Assembly: GCA_014529385.2 (NCBI GenBank) | Contig: CM043944.1 | Span: 57,297,268 to 57,361,267, forward strand | Direction of reading: 5' to 3' | Length of the DNA: 64,000 nt | Source: Adiantum capillus-veneris | Lineage: Eukaryota; Streptophyta; Polypodiopsida; Polypodiales; Pteridaceae | Notes under the pieces: generated by a model | Told to the model about the DNA's origin: nothing | The model's input: only the letters and a program-made list of their open reading frames with translations | Database searches by the model: none | Position numbers and translations under genes: made by a program | In this document: positions 11,793 to 21,289 of the stretch, one piece after another | How positions within the stretch are numbered: the stretch's first letter is position 1 | Layout of the letters: each line of letters starts with the position of its first letter

Positions 11793-11814
11793 CCACTCTC
11801 GTCGACGAGAGTGG
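11793..11814 (+). other. Conserved LTR stem-loop (perfect palindrome copy)
   Basis: The stem is CCACTCTCG/CGAGAGTGG with loop TCGA, so the whole 22 nt is self-complementary. Counterparts lie at 24375-24396, 45531-45552, 50094-50115 and, with a different stem sequence, 33077-33096. It lies downstream of the LTR TATA box and would therefore be in the RNA. Confidence 0.75.
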
Positions 11815-12042
11815 GGCCGTCGGAGGAGGGTTTTACGTCTTTGGTGTCGTATCTCTCTTCTCTCTCTATCTCTCAGTCTCATACACTTGCACGCACAGTG
11901 TCCATTCACTTTGTTTGTGATCATAGCATTCTCTCATTAAGAACGGAAGGCTCTCCCTTTATAAGAACAAAAGGAACCTTGAGCATAGTTCGGAGCACTC
12001 ACCTTGAGCAAAGCGCAAACATTCATTCCACTGCACCTAACA

Positions 12043-12481
12043 GGTGGAGGGTGGAGCTGACACCTCTTCCTACTGAAGAGGGTCGAAAAACGGTTCCTTG
12101 CGGAAACCCACTGCTTCTGGCCTGAAGCCTGGGGGCCATCTCTGAGTGCCAGGACGACGTGGTGGCCCTTGTTGACGTCGACAACGAACCTGTTGCCAGC
12201 CCTCCTCCGCCTGAGCCCCAGACTCGGAGGGGGGCTCTGCCTGCGTACCCAGTGACTCTGCCTGGTGCTGCTGGCCAGCCCTTGGAGGCTGGGGCTGAGC
12301 CTGATGTGAAGGTCGGGGTCTCCTCCGTGGACAGGCCTTCGCAAGATGGCCCATCTGACGACAAATGAAACATTGATTTGGGAGGCCCGAATACTCTACG
12401 CTTTGGCGGAATCAACCACCACTCACTCGAGGTAGTAGAATGACCTTCGGGAGAGAGTAGGTGTCCCGAATCAGAACACGT
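12043..12481 (-). pseudogene. LINE ORF1 relic, zinc-knuckle half
   Basis: Reading leftward from 12481 the frame gives VLIRDTYSLPK, then VEYSGLPNQCFICRQMGHLA, a CX2CX4HX4C zinc knuckle (CFICRQMGHLAKAC), followed by a Pro/Gln/Arg-rich tail. The VEYxGLPNxCFxC context is typical of the DUF4283-plus-zinc-knuckle ORF1 of plant L1 elements. It continues the fragment at 16785-17345 across the inserted element H; the left side is cut at the end of the G1 LTR. No ORF2 of this element is visible. Confidence 0.65.
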
Positions 12482-13612
12482 TGTCAGGAGTTTTTTGGAG
12501 CAAGGAATTGCGCATATGTACATATTCATGCATGGTGCATCGAATAAAGGATTGCCCATTTTCCAGAGCCAGGTGGTTACGTGGGGCCCACATGTGTACA
12601 GGTAGGACAGGGTGTACATAGTGCATCGATTTTCACTATTACCAGTACCACTGTGTTTTTTCTATAATAAAGAGGAGTTGGTAGCGCGTAAAACTTCTCG
12701 AGGAAGCTATCCGCGGGTCAACGACATGAGATAAGCAGGTGCGTCAGATGGCATCTAGTGGCGTCAGGAGGGCGAATGGGGTCAATACTTGCACGCGGAG
12801 AAGTGTGGACACGACGTGGGTGTTTTCTTGTGATACTTATGCAGAAAGATTATCATGAGGACCACTTTTTGGGGCCACTTCACGTGGTGGCGGGATGCAT
12901 TATTGGAAAAAAGCTGAGTGCCAGGTGTGCGGATGATGCAAAAAGGTGACAACTATGCACTGCGAGGTCAGTTTTTGGCCTATTCGGGGTCCGTTTGAGG
13001 TCATCTAAAAGGCCAAGGGTGCCCAACTAATAAAGCTAAGTGTGGGAACTGAAAAAACAGAGAGAAGACCAGGAAAAAACGTGGAGAAGAGAGGAGGAAC
13101 AACCGCAGGTGTGTTTTTGGGTTTTTGGAGCCTGTTTTGGTCGTAAACTGCTCATCCGATGTCGGATTTGAGCATTTTGACATTGTAGACTGGGGTTTTG
13201 GGCCATTCCGGACGCGATGGCGCTGTCCATTTTGCCAAATTCCTCACTCTTTTTTTGTTGTTTTGGCTGTGTAAGTTTCTTCTATAGAGCGAAGCTTCTG
13301 CTCCAATTTGTGATTGTATCTGGTATCTTTTACCCATATTGTGTGAGCTATTTGCCCCATTGGTGTTGGCCCAAGCTCAATTGTATCTAAACATCAGAAA
13401 TTCTCCTCTTTTGAGCTGAGTTTTTTGGGTGTGTGTGTGTGGAGTGGGCAAGTGGATAGTCTCTCTCCTCTCACTCCAGAGGTGTGTTCCCTGTTTCAGC
13501 CAGGTGTGTTGTGTAAGCCGAGTGGTGCCGCATAGTGTGTGTGTGTGTATCATTCCAAGAGTGTGTGTCGGGTCGTTATAGAGGCGTTGTGTGTGTTTTC
13601 ATCCCGTTCACA
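12482..13612 (+). repeat. 5' LTR of element H
   Basis: The 1,131-bp LTR starts TGTCAGGAGTTTTTTGGAGC and ends ATCCCGTTCACA. It includes a TTCTATAATAAAG motif near 12660 that may serve as a promoter or polyadenylation element, and TG-rich tracts near the end. It aligns throughout with 15643-16784. Confidence 0.85.
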
Positions 13613-14144
13613 TTCTTTTGGCGTCCCCATGGAGGATCTTCTTCGAGTACCTTCTGCTTCGAGCTTCAAGCTTCGAGATTCGGGATTACAGGTTGCAGGT
13701 TACAGACTACAGGTTACAGGTTATAGGGACAGGTACAGGTACATGTGATTCACATAGGTACAGGTAGCTGGAGTACAGTGATATACTAGCAGTGATGTCA
13801 CTTGCAATTGTTGTGGGTATGCATCATTTGGTGTCTTTTTGAGCGCATTGTCTGCTGGATTGTACGTGGAAACTGCCATTGTACGCATTTGTGGAGCCAT
13901 ATTTGGTTTTATTTGGCAGTCGCAGCCATTTCTGAGACTTGGTCTGGAAGATAGTCATTTCTGAGACTTGACTATACGTGATTTGCATTAGCCTTCGTGT
14001 GAGGGTCGATAGCGTGAGGTTTCATTGAGTTGGGGGATTCTCAAATATGGAGATCCTTTCGGTGATACAGGTAGTTGGAGCACCCTTTTCGTGACCTCGC
14101 CATAGGCTATGTATTAGTGGTTCCTATTTGATGCTCAGGTTCTA

Positions 14145-14594
14145 TTGTTGAGAGTTTATGCATACATATACAGTCTATATTTTGGGTTCCTGCCAAACTC
14201 TGTCAATGCTCTTAAGCAAGGTTCTTGTCAAGGTGTTGATGCCTATGTACACGGTTTTACAGATTTATGGACTCGTTGGTGTGTTGCTCTTAAGGATGAG
14301 ACCCCCCCTTGTTCATTGAAGAAAAGTTCTTTTGTTGATGGTTTGTTACCTTGGTTGCGGTTCGAGGTTGAGTTGAAGACGGCCGAGTCTTTTGAAGATG
14401 CGGTATGCATTGCAAAGCACAAGGAATGGAAGTTTAAGCGTCTTGAGGAACATGGTATCAGTACAGGTATGCATGTGCAAGATGGATTTGGCATGGAAGA
14501 TGAAGTTAAGCCTAAGCAGGTGAAAAGTAGCCTATCCTATGATGTTTCTCGTTTCTTCCCAAGGTCTATTGTGAAGCGTAAAGAGGTCTTGTAG
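14145..14594 (+). CDS. Gag-like protein of element H (N-terminal part)
   Basis: The frame contains the helical retrotransposon-gag pattern FxxLWxRWxxAL...SFVDGLLPWLRFEVEL followed by AESFEDAVCIAKHKEWKFKR. The start is uncertain because the frame has no clear leader. A stop at 14592 is followed in another frame by Glu-rich text ending CECEVEA near 14725, where a short repeat is inserted, and then by the 14927 frame. I infer that these were once one protein. Gag assembles the cytoplasmic particle; a gag-only element would need a partner for replication enzymes. Confidence 0.6.
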   Translation: MLRVYAYIYSLYFGFLPNSVNALKQGSCQGVDAYVHGFTDLWTRWCVALKDETPPCSLKKSSFVDGLLPWLRFEVELKTAESFEDAVCIAKHKEWKFKRLEEHGISTGMHVQDGFGMEDEVKPKQVKSSLSYDVSRFFPRSIVKRKEVL

Positions 14595-14726
14595 GTTGAC
14601 AGGTTTATGGAAGAGCCTAAAAGGGTGAGTAATGCTTTGGATACAGGATTGAAAAGTCTTGAAGAGGATGCATTGGCTACTTGTGTACCTTGTGATTCTG
14701 GGTGTGAGTGTGAGGTTGAGGCATAG

Positions 14727-14892
14727 TAACAGGGAATGGCCGTTTTCAGGTCTCCGTTCCTCGTTCCCATTCCAAGTTCCTGTTCCGAATCCCCGTTCCG
14801 TGTTTCAAACGTGAGTACCCGTAATAGGGAATGGCATTTTGTTCCATGTTCCCGTTCCGCGTTCCCGTTCCGGTTTCCCGTTCTTGGTAACT
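14727..14892. repeat. Short repeat or MITE-like insertion in element H
   Basis: The stretch is made of GTTCCCGTTCC-type repeats and contains GGGAATGGC twice (about 14733 and 14829). It interrupts the coding sequence of H between GAGGTTGAGGCA and GTTGAGGTTATTGATG. I could not define terminal inverted repeats, so its class is open. Confidence 0.45.
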
Positions 14893-14926
14893 ATGGGTTG
14901 AGGTTATTGATGATGAGCACGTATCT

Positions 14927-15592
14927 TTGGATACTAGTTCCTTGGAAATTAGGGAAGAGGACAAGGTTGAGAGCCATTTTGTGGATTTGTTGGATGTGGA
15001 GCCTGTTTTGAAGCCATATTTTGATGTATGTGCAGTGATTGAATCGATTTGTGAGCATGATTGTGGTTTAGAGCAGGGATCTGTATTCTTGGAGACTGAT
15101 GAACCCATGCTAGAAGCTATGGATAGTGGTGATAGCCATGATTATGATGTGGATGAAGTTATGTGTGATGATGAGTATGCTTATGATGATGAGAAGGGGT
15201 TTGGCATATATGAGTCCAATCTCAGCTATGTGGATGCCTATGCTAGGGATATGTGTGCTGCGGGGATACTTTTGTGCTTTGGATATCAACAACTTTACCT
15301 TCACACAATGCTTTTAGCTACTTGGATGCATGATTTGCAGGTTGTTGCTATGGCTGGTGAAGCCAAGATGCCAGGTGATGAGTCACTTGAGTTGTCTCTA
15401 TCGGTTGGGTTGAATGTGGCATGCAATATTTATGCTTTTGGAACTCCAGACAGGGCAGATGTGTTAGTTGGATATGCCTATGGTGCATTTTGGTTGATTG
15501 TTGACAAATGTAGGTGTGGTGTTATGATGCTTCTTGTGAATCAGGCGATATGCCTTTGGCCTTTTGATCCAGGTGGAATGAGCATCTACTAG
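14927..15592 (+). CDS. Acidic/hydrophobic C-terminal frame of element H
   Basis: The 221-codon frame opens with acidic text (about residues 1-95, including DSGDSHDYDVDEVMCDDEYA) and passes into a hydrophobic, Cys/Trp/Tyr-containing half that ends ICLWPFDPGGMSIY just before the probable polypurine tract (AGGCTAGGGGGTGGG, about 15621-15635). The coding text extends upstream to about 14893. The minus-strand frame at 19574-20503 has the same plan (acidic, then hydrophobic, ending PFDPRSY). I do not recognise a domain. A membrane-associated or env-like role is possible but is only inference. Confidence 0.5.
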   Translation: MDTSSLEIREEDKVESHFVDLLDVEPVLKPYFDVCAVIESICEHDCGLEQGSVFLETDEPMLEAMDSGDSHDYDVDEVMCDDEYAYDDEKGFGIYESNLSYVDAYARDMCAAGILLCFGYQQLYLHTMLLATWMHDLQVVAMAGEAKMPGDESLELSLSVGLNVACNIYAFGTPDRADVLVGYAYGAFWLIVDKCRCGVMMLLVNQAICLWPFDPGGMSIY

Positions 15593-15642
15593 TGCTGCTG
15601 CTGAGCATGAATGCTCTAGCAGGCTAGGGGGTGGGCAAATTA

Positions 15643-16584
15643 TGTCAGGAGTTTTTTGGAGCAAGGAATTGCGCATATGTACATATCCATGCATGGTGCA
15701 TCGAATAAAGGATTGCCCATTTTCCAGAGCCAGGTGGTTACGTGGGGCCCACATGTGTACAGGTAGGACAGGGTGTACATAGTGCATCGATTTTCACCAT
15801 TACCAGTACCACTGTGTTTTTTCTATAATAAAGAGGAGTTGGTAGCGCGTAAAACTTCTCGAGGACGCTATCCGCGGGTCGACGACATGAGATAAGCAGG
15901 TGCGTCAGATGACATCTAGTGGCGTCAGGAGGGCGAATGGGGTCAATACTTGCACGCGGAGAAGTACGGACACGACGTGGGTGTTTTCTTGTGATACTTA
16001 TGCAGAAAGATCATCATGAGGACCACTTTTGGGGCCACTTCACGTGGTGGCGGGATGCATTATTGGAAAAAAGCTGAGTGCTAGGTGTGCGGATGATGCA
16101 AAAAGGTGACAACTATGCACTGCGAGGTCAGTTTTTGGCCTGTTCGGGGTCTGTTTGAGGTCATCTAAAAGGCCAAGGGTGCCCAACTAATAAAGCTAAG
16201 TGTGGGAACTGAAAAAACAGAGAAGACCAGAAAAAACGAGGAGAAGAGAGGAGGAACAGCCGCAGGTGTGTTTTTGGGTTTTTGGAGCCTGTTTTGGTCG
16301 TAAACTACTCATCCGATGTCGGATTTGAGCATTTTGACATTGTAGACTGGGGTTTTTGGACCGTTACGGACGCGATGGCGCTGTCCATTTTGCCAAATTC
16401 CTCACTCTTTTTTTGTTGTTTTGGTTGTGTAAGTTTCTTCTATGGAGCGAAGCTTCTGCTCCAATTTGTGATTGTATCTGGTATCTTTTACCCATATTGT
16501 GTGAGCTATTTGCCCCATTGGTGTTGGCCCAAGCTCAATTGTATCTAAAAATCAGAAATTCTCCTCTTTTGAGTTGAGTTTTTT

Positions 16585-16615
<31 letters not shown>

Positions 16616-16784
16616 GAGTGGGCAAGTGGATAGTCTCTCTCCTCTCACTCCAGAGGTGTGTTCCTTGTTTCGGCCAGGTGTGTTGTGTAAGCCGAGTGGT
16701 GCCGCATAGTGTGTGTGTGTATCATTCCAAGAGTGTGTGTTGGGTCGTTATAGAGGCGCTGTGTGTGTTTTCATCCCGCTGACA
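15643..16784 (+). repeat. 3' LTR of element H
   Basis: The 1,142-bp LTR runs from TGTCAGGAG to CCCGCTGACA. It differs from the 5' LTR by scattered substitutions and a longer TG run (16584-16614). Confidence 0.85.
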
Positions 16785-17345
16785 ACGTAATGAAGCAATG
16801 CCAGCTGCCAAGGCAGCTATAGAGGCTACCGTGCGAGGTGTCTCCAGAAAGGTCCCAATCTCTGAGCCTTTCTTGGAAAGGAGCGGAAGGTACTTCCTAC
16901 TCAGGCCGGGGAAGCAGACTGAGATGGGAAGGTCTGCCTCCTTGACAAGAACGCCAATAGCTGGGTAGAAACCATGGCGCCACTGTCGAAAATGAGCTCG
17001 AACTGCTCGGATAGCCATGGTGCTCATCGCAATGACCTTGGACGCCATCTCGGGGTCTCAAACTCTATCTGGTAGTAGCCATGCTCGAGCAGCTGAACGT
17101 CGAGGATCTTGTCCATCTCTGCTAGAAGGTGGGCTTTGAGGAGATCACGCACCTCGCCTCTGCTGGGTCTGGTGCCGAGAATCTTGCAGATAATAGAGGT
17201 GCCTTGAAGGCGTGCCACCTTTGCCTCTCAGCTCGCTTGCTCTGTCCGCGAAAGAGCAAGTCGGATGGTGGGTTCCGCGGGGTCGGGCGAGGGGGCTTCC
17301 GTTGAGTCCCTTTGTGGCGGGGCAGAATCCTCCATCTATGTCTGC
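16785..17345 (-). pseudogene. LINE ORF1 relic, DUF4283-like half
   Basis: From a possible Met near 17340 the text runs through MARLQGTSIICKILGTRPSR and VQLLEHGYYQIEFE, then MASKVIAMSTMAIRAVRAHF and FLETPRTVASIAALAAGIAS, ending LR at the H insertion point. The order, a GxxL-R-P-x-x-x-V-x-x-x-L start and a VLIR-type continuation at 12481, matches the DUF4283 domain of plant L1 ORF1, which binds nucleic acid with the zinc knuckle that follows. Frameshifts break the N-terminal third. Confidence 0.6.
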
Positions 17346-17444
17346 TGCTAACAGGAATGTGGAAGATATGAAGGAGGCGATACCAAGTCCCGCTAGAGAG
17401 AGCGCACCAACAACGAATGTGCAGGTGGGTCAATCAGTCAAGCA

Positions 17445-17715
17445 AAACCCGGGAGGGGGGGGGGGGGGGAGGGGTTCTCAACGGCTGGCAGTAAGGCGGG
17501 CAACGAGGAGGGGAGGCAATGTGTGTGGGGGGCAGCGGGCAGCGAACAGGGGCGGGGGGGGGGGGAGCAGGCTGGACAACGAGCAGGTAGAGCAGTACGC
17601 ATTAGGGCAGTGCGCAGTGCGAGGGCGGAGTGGGGGGGAGGACGACGATGGCGAGGGGAGGGGAGGCAAGTGTAGGCGAGGGGGAGTGCGCAAGAGCAGC
17701 AGCGAGGAGTGCCTT
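17445..17715. repeat. GC-rich, G-tract block
   Basis: G runs of more than 10 bases occur near 17453-17471 and 17550-17567, with GGGCAGCGGGCAGCG-type text between. The long frames through it (poly-Gly/Arg one way, poly-Pro/Ser the other) reflect composition. A similar block lies at 58577-58884. Confidence 0.6.
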
Positions 17716-17934
17716 CTCTTGCATTCACTTAACACAATACAATTTGTCTTGTGCAAGACGAGATTCACTCTAGATGGCGAGAGGCCGTTGATTCTCCTCT
17801 CAATGAAGTAGCAAGCAAAGCCGAGTGCAGAAAAACAGAAATTGTACTCGTAGATAGAGTTTGATAAAGCGCTTGAAAAGAAGACAAACTGGTTGATGAA
17901 AAGCTTAAATCACTCTTAAAAGAAGAGGAAATCA

Positions 17935-18240
17935 GTGGATTTTCCCTGTTATTTGGGTCGGAAGTTGACTTTCGAGGTGGTAAGCAAATCCAAGAAGTGT
18001 GTTCGTTTCAAGGATGACCTTGATTTTTCTTCGTCTTTAGAGAGTTTTGCTAGTTTGTCTTCCTCTAGTTCTAGAGAGGATGAGAAAAATTGGAAGAAGT
18101 GGAGAAAAAAACCAGAAAAGTAAGAAAAGAAGATTCTTAAAAAACACAAAAAGCCATCTAGCAGTTCAGAGGAGGAGAGCTTGCCCTCTTCTGATAGTTC
18201 AGACAGTGAGAAAAAGAATAAGAAGAACAAGGAGTTCAAG
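17935..18240 (+). pseudogene. Ser/Lys-rich coding-like fragment of unknown origin
   Basis: One frame reads VSKSKKCVRFKDDLDFSSSL, then SFASLSSSSSREDEKNWKKW; after a single stop it continues as KKHKKPSSSSEEESLPSSDS and NKKNKEFK up to 18240, where an LTR end begins exactly. Alternating Ser/acidic and Lys blocks suggest a disordered gag tail or a nuclear-protein fragment. I do not recognise it. Confidence 0.3.
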
Positions 18241-18900
18241 TGTAAGGTGCAGCGGATGTGAATGATGAACTTTGCTCAAGATTAGTGCTTTGAACTGTGC
18301 TCAAGGGTTCCTTTTACTTACGGAAGGGAGAGTCTTGATTATCATTAACAGTACCACTGCTTACATTATTTAAACTCCTTCCATGATTAGAGTGGCTTGG
18401 AAGCTTGGATTAGAGTGGCTTATGGTGTCTTTGATTAGATTGGCTATGGAAGATTGGATGAGAGTGGGCTATGGAAGCTTGGCTTAAGGATTAGAGTGCT
18501 CAAAGCTTATGGCTTCCTCCCCGCCAATACAACAGAGCACGGAAACTTGAATATCTCCTAATCGGTGCAGAATTAGCCTCTGTGCGTGAGAGGCAAAAAT
18601 GCTCAAAACGCCCTTTTCCTTCTGCCATCGCGGGCCGTTTTCTCCAGAAACCTGTTTTATAATAAATTTCCAGAATAGGACTTTTTCGGCCTCCCTCATG
18701 CAGAGATGGGAAGTCTCCCACACACTTTCTTTTTTACCACTGACCACTTGTCTTCCTCTACCCAAGTTGCCTTATATGTCCTAAGAGCTCTTTCACATGT
18801 AAAACCTTTTCTTCAAGCATAAAATCTCTACGTTTAGGCTTTCATAACCACATAAAGCATACACTTTCTGGATCTCCTTGCTTGTTTTCGAGCCCTGGTC
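18241..18900 (-). repeat. 3' part of a family-G-like LTR (minus orientation)
   Basis: The sequence starts TGTAAGGTGCAGCGG, identical to the LTR ends at 45303 and 49866, then diverges while keeping GCTCAAGATTAGTG and GCTCAAGGGTTCCTTTTA. An internal 25-30-bp repeat of GATTAGAGTGGCTTATGGAAG type occupies 18386-18500. The right limit is unclear. With the LTR start at 21846 it may frame the coding region M. Confidence 0.5.
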
Positions 18901-19573
18901 ATTGCTCAATAAATATGTGAGCTTCAAATAGACTTTTTCTGCTTCTCTTTACTCTTTTTTCCATCGTGGAAGCGGAGCAGCACAACATCCACCCCCTCTG
19001 AACCTGCACAGCCTCCGGTCTGTGCCAACCGATCTTCAATCTATATCTGTTATAATCACCTTAAGCGACTTGCCATCAATATCACATAACTGGTAAGTAT
19101 ATGTAAAACAAAATAAGGCTTAAACCATATCATCAATGGTCTAGCTCAATTATTTCGTAGCTGTCCATCGCAAATCTTTGAACCATGTATGTCGTGTCTC
19201 CAAAGCATTTAATTATGAAAAACTTGTTTAGTGAACCCCGCCAGACTCAAGTGCTCCAGTTAATGATGCATACGACTTGACCATCAAGCTCGCTTTAGGG
19301 AACCCTGTCAAGCTCAAGTATACCTTACTCTGTCTGCACACGGAATAGCCGTCAAGTCCATTACTTCAAGTTCTGGTAGCAAAACCAACTCAAAAGATGT
19401 GAAGATACTTTATCAATTGTCCAAAGATGTCAACTAGAAGCTAGCCATATAAGATTACTGACCACAAAATCCAATACTCTTTTCTTGATAGCATAAATCC
19501 AAAAACAAAACCTAGTGCATTGTAACCTGCCTACAGGAAAATAAATGATATCTCTGAATCTGCAAGTTGCTCT

Positions 19574-20503
19574 TCAATAGCTCCTAGGATCAAATGGGAT
19601 AATAAGAAATTGCCCCAATAGTGGAGCAGCATAATCTCCACATAAGCACACACATCCTGTATCAATCAACTTCAAGAATTTTTGCTCCAAATATGTTATT
19701 CCAGGATCTAGCAAAAAGAAACCACAATATATACTCAAAAATACCCATCCATAATGAACCTGCCTTTGAAGATCTTTCGAATCACTTGGATCAAATACCA
19801 TTAAGATCACATAGTATTGATGGCCTCCGCAATATACTAGAGCTTCACCTGAAGCATAGTGCAACAGCCACATCTCATAAACTTTTGGTAACTTAAGGTC
19901 GTTACCAGCAAGAATTAAAGAATTCTCACTCCCTTTTACTGGTAGCCAGGACATCATTGACATAAGAATTAATAGGAATAATATCCAAATCCAGCCACAT
20001 TTGGCACATTGCCCAAGAAAATGAAAAATCTTGTGCACTTTATGCTGTATCAGGGATGATTTAGCAGCGTCACCCCCTCTAGCTTCATAGCCATCACAAA
20101 AAACCTTAGGACTTCTTGGACTTGTATCATCAGAGAGATTTTTACCTAGTTTTTGAGGTTGATAATGAATAATAGCTTTATCCTGAAGATCTTCATCCAT
20201 AACATCCTTGGAAAAATCACCCTTGGAAGTCTCAACGTTCAACAAAGCTTTAGGAGTTGGATCCTCTTGCAACCCATATATAAGCATAGATGTAAAATCC
20301 ATGTCAATATCCTGTTCATAATCATCATAATCTAAGCAATCTTCATACTCATCCATATAATTCTCTGCTTTCTCATTTGCATCCATGTTACTTAGCAATA
20401 CATCATAGCACTGCAAAGGCTCATCTGGCACCCCCTCTGAAGAGGTACACACATCAGAAAGCTCTTCTATACTGTCATAACCATCTCCTTCAGATCTAGA
20501 CAA
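19574..20503 (-). CDS. Element M: acidic/membrane C-terminal frame
   Basis: The 309-codon frame starts acidic (DSIEELSDVCTSSEG, MDEYEDCLDYDDYEQDIDMD), then has a strongly hydrophobic stretch (CGWIWILFLLILMSMMSWLP, about residues 167-186) and a second (YGWVFLSIYCGFFLLDPG, about 251-268), and ends FLIIPFDPRSY. The layout and ending match the C-terminal frame of element H. Upstream, across 20504-20779, the same coding text continues with one stop and one frameshift to the gag-like frame at 20780-21277, so the original protein was probably near 565 residues. The hydrophobic stretches could span a membrane. No known domain was recognised. Confidence 0.5.
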   Translation of the reverse strand: MSRSEGDGYDSIEELSDVCTSSEGVPDEPLQCYDVLLSNMDANEKAENYMDEYEDCLDYDDYEQDIDMDFTSMLIYGLQEDPTPKALLNVETSKGDFSKDVMDEDLQDKAIIHYQPQKLGKNLSDDTSPRSPKVFCDGYEARGGDAAKSSLIQHKVHKIFHFLGQCAKCGWIWILFLLILMSMMSWLPVKGSENSLILAGNDLKLPKVYEMWLLHYASGEALVYCGGHQYYVILMVFDPSDSKDLQRQVHYGWVFLSIYCGFFLLDPGITYLEQKFLKLIDTGCVCLCGDYAAPLLGQFLIIPFDPRSY

Positions 20504-20779
20504 AAATTCACCGATTATAGCATCCTCTTATGTGATAGCAACATCTGCAAGCATATTGTAGTAGCAATCATAGGTTCATTGACATCCTTAGGCTCATCCT
20601 GTGCTGGATCCACAATCTTGGTCACTTTATCAGCTACTACTGTGTATATAATAGCTTTGTTTATGCAATCATCTGCAGCAAACATATTGTCCTACTCGTC
20701 TATAGTGCTGATAGTTTTAAAAATATCATGTAGAGGCTCATCTACTTGATGAACTCCTTGAGAATAACCCATGTCAAGA

Positions 20780-21277
20780 TCAACAGCTTGCGAACCACTT
20801 GTTTACCTTTTCTTCGTTGCTCAAATTAAGTTCCTCTGAAACTGAATCCGCTACTTCCAGCTTAGCATTTTCTTTGGCTTTACTTTTTGCAGAAATATGC
20901 TCCCAGAATCCATCATAGTTGAGGATCTGCATCTGATCTCCTTCACCTTTACTGAAGACAACCTTACTTCGTTCAGTAATCTCCTTTATTTCCTGATCTA
21001 GAATCCTTGAGCTTTCGTAAATAAATTCCTCTGCAAAATACTCCCACCGTGTCGGATATTCTTCTGCCAGTTCTTGAACCTGCTGTTTAAAATCCAAGTT
21101 TACAGCCTCTTCAAAAGCTGTAATCATCCGATCTTCTGGAACATTTCGGCTCTTCATCTCAGCTTCATAACATGCAATAAAACCTTCTGGATCATATCCC
21201 TGAAAAATATAATACTGCTCCCGAACAGCATCAAGTGCTATCTCCACTGCATCTTCAATCTGCTCTTTCATCTTCAT
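20780..21277 (-). CDS. Element M: gag-like N-terminal frame
   Basis: The 165-codon frame begins MKMKEQIEDAVEIALDAVRE and is helical and charged, with AEEYPTRWEYFAEEFIYESS in the middle; it closes SNEEKVNKWFASC. This is gag-like in character, but the match is weak. Its start lies within about 30 nt of the last GCTGAAAA/AACGC motifs of the LTR to its right, so the LTR promoter (TATA at 21532-21539, - strand) could drive it directly. No primer-binding site is visible between LTR and ATG, which is odd for a normal LTR element. Confidence 0.4.
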   Translation of the reverse strand: MKMKEQIEDAVEIALDAVREQYYIFQGYDPEGFIACYEAEMKSRNVPEDRMITAFEEAVNLDFKQQVQELAEEYPTRWEYFAEEFIYESSRILDQEIKEITERSKVVFSKGEGDQMQILNYDGFWEHISAKSKAKENAKLEVADSVSEELNLSNEEKVNKWFASC

Positions 21278-21289
21278 GGAAACGCTAGG

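Larger units (their letters stand above)
9175..12042 (+). mobile_element. Gypsy-like element G1, non-autonomous and deleted
   Basis: A rearranged 5' LTR remnant (about 9175-9468) is followed by about 1.4 kb of internal sequence, a polypurine tract (AAAAGGAGAGA, about 10842-10852) and a complete 3' LTR (10853-12042). The remnant at about 9345-9468 is near-identical to 11673-11796 of the 3' LTR and is preceded by expanded TCGTCGTCGACATAG repeats. Reverse transcriptase is absent; what remains are acidic and integrase-like fragments and a chromodomain-like tail. The same internal arrangement occurs in G3 (45303-51095), so this is a family rather than random decay. Confidence 0.75.
10853..12042 (+). 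repeat. 3' LTR of G1 (gypsy family G)
   Basis: The LTR begins with the 12-nt palindrome TGTCACGTGACA and ends CTGCACCTAACA, giving TG...CA ends. A TATA box (TATATAAG, 11168-11175) marks the likely promoter. The transcribed part contains seven GCGTTTT motifs (11295, 11341, 11383, 11409, 11435, 11618, 11651) mixed with TTTTCAGCC-type motifs. A perfect 9-bp stem-loop (CCACTCTCG, loop TCGA, CGAGAGTGG) spans 11793-11814. The LTR aligns end to end with those of G3 and the solo LTR at 23473. Confidence 0.85.
12482..16784 (+). mobile_element. Element H: gag-only LTR retrotransposon (non-autonomous)
   Basis: Two LTRs (12482-13612 and 15643-16784) share nearly all their sequence and the termini TGTCAGG...GACA (CACA in the left copy). 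Between them are about 2 kb with a gag-like frame, a small inserted repeat and an acidic/hydrophobic C-terminal frame, but no protease, reverse transcriptase or integrase. The flanks share ACGT (12478-12481 and 16785-16788). Removing the element rejoins an L1-type ORF1 in frame, which confirms the boundaries. I count roughly 25-30 differences between the LTRs, so the insertion is older than G3. Confidence 0.8.

Noticed and set aside
12023-12619. 198-codon minus-strand frame
   Set aside because: It spans the end of the G1 LTR, the LINE ORF1 relic in a wrong frame and the start of the H LTR, so it is a chance fusion. The real coding text is the zinc-knuckle frame.
15126-15317. Met-rich + strand frame and its antisense Ile-rich partner
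   Set aside because: They are alternative-frame readings of the acidic GATGAT-rich part of element H.
17212-17811. 199-codon + strand reading frame rich in Gly and Arg, with Pro/Ser frames opposite
   Set aside because: It runs through long G tracts and low-complexity GC-rich repeats, and its first part overlaps the LINE ORF1 relic on the other strand. No domain is seen; composition explains its openness.
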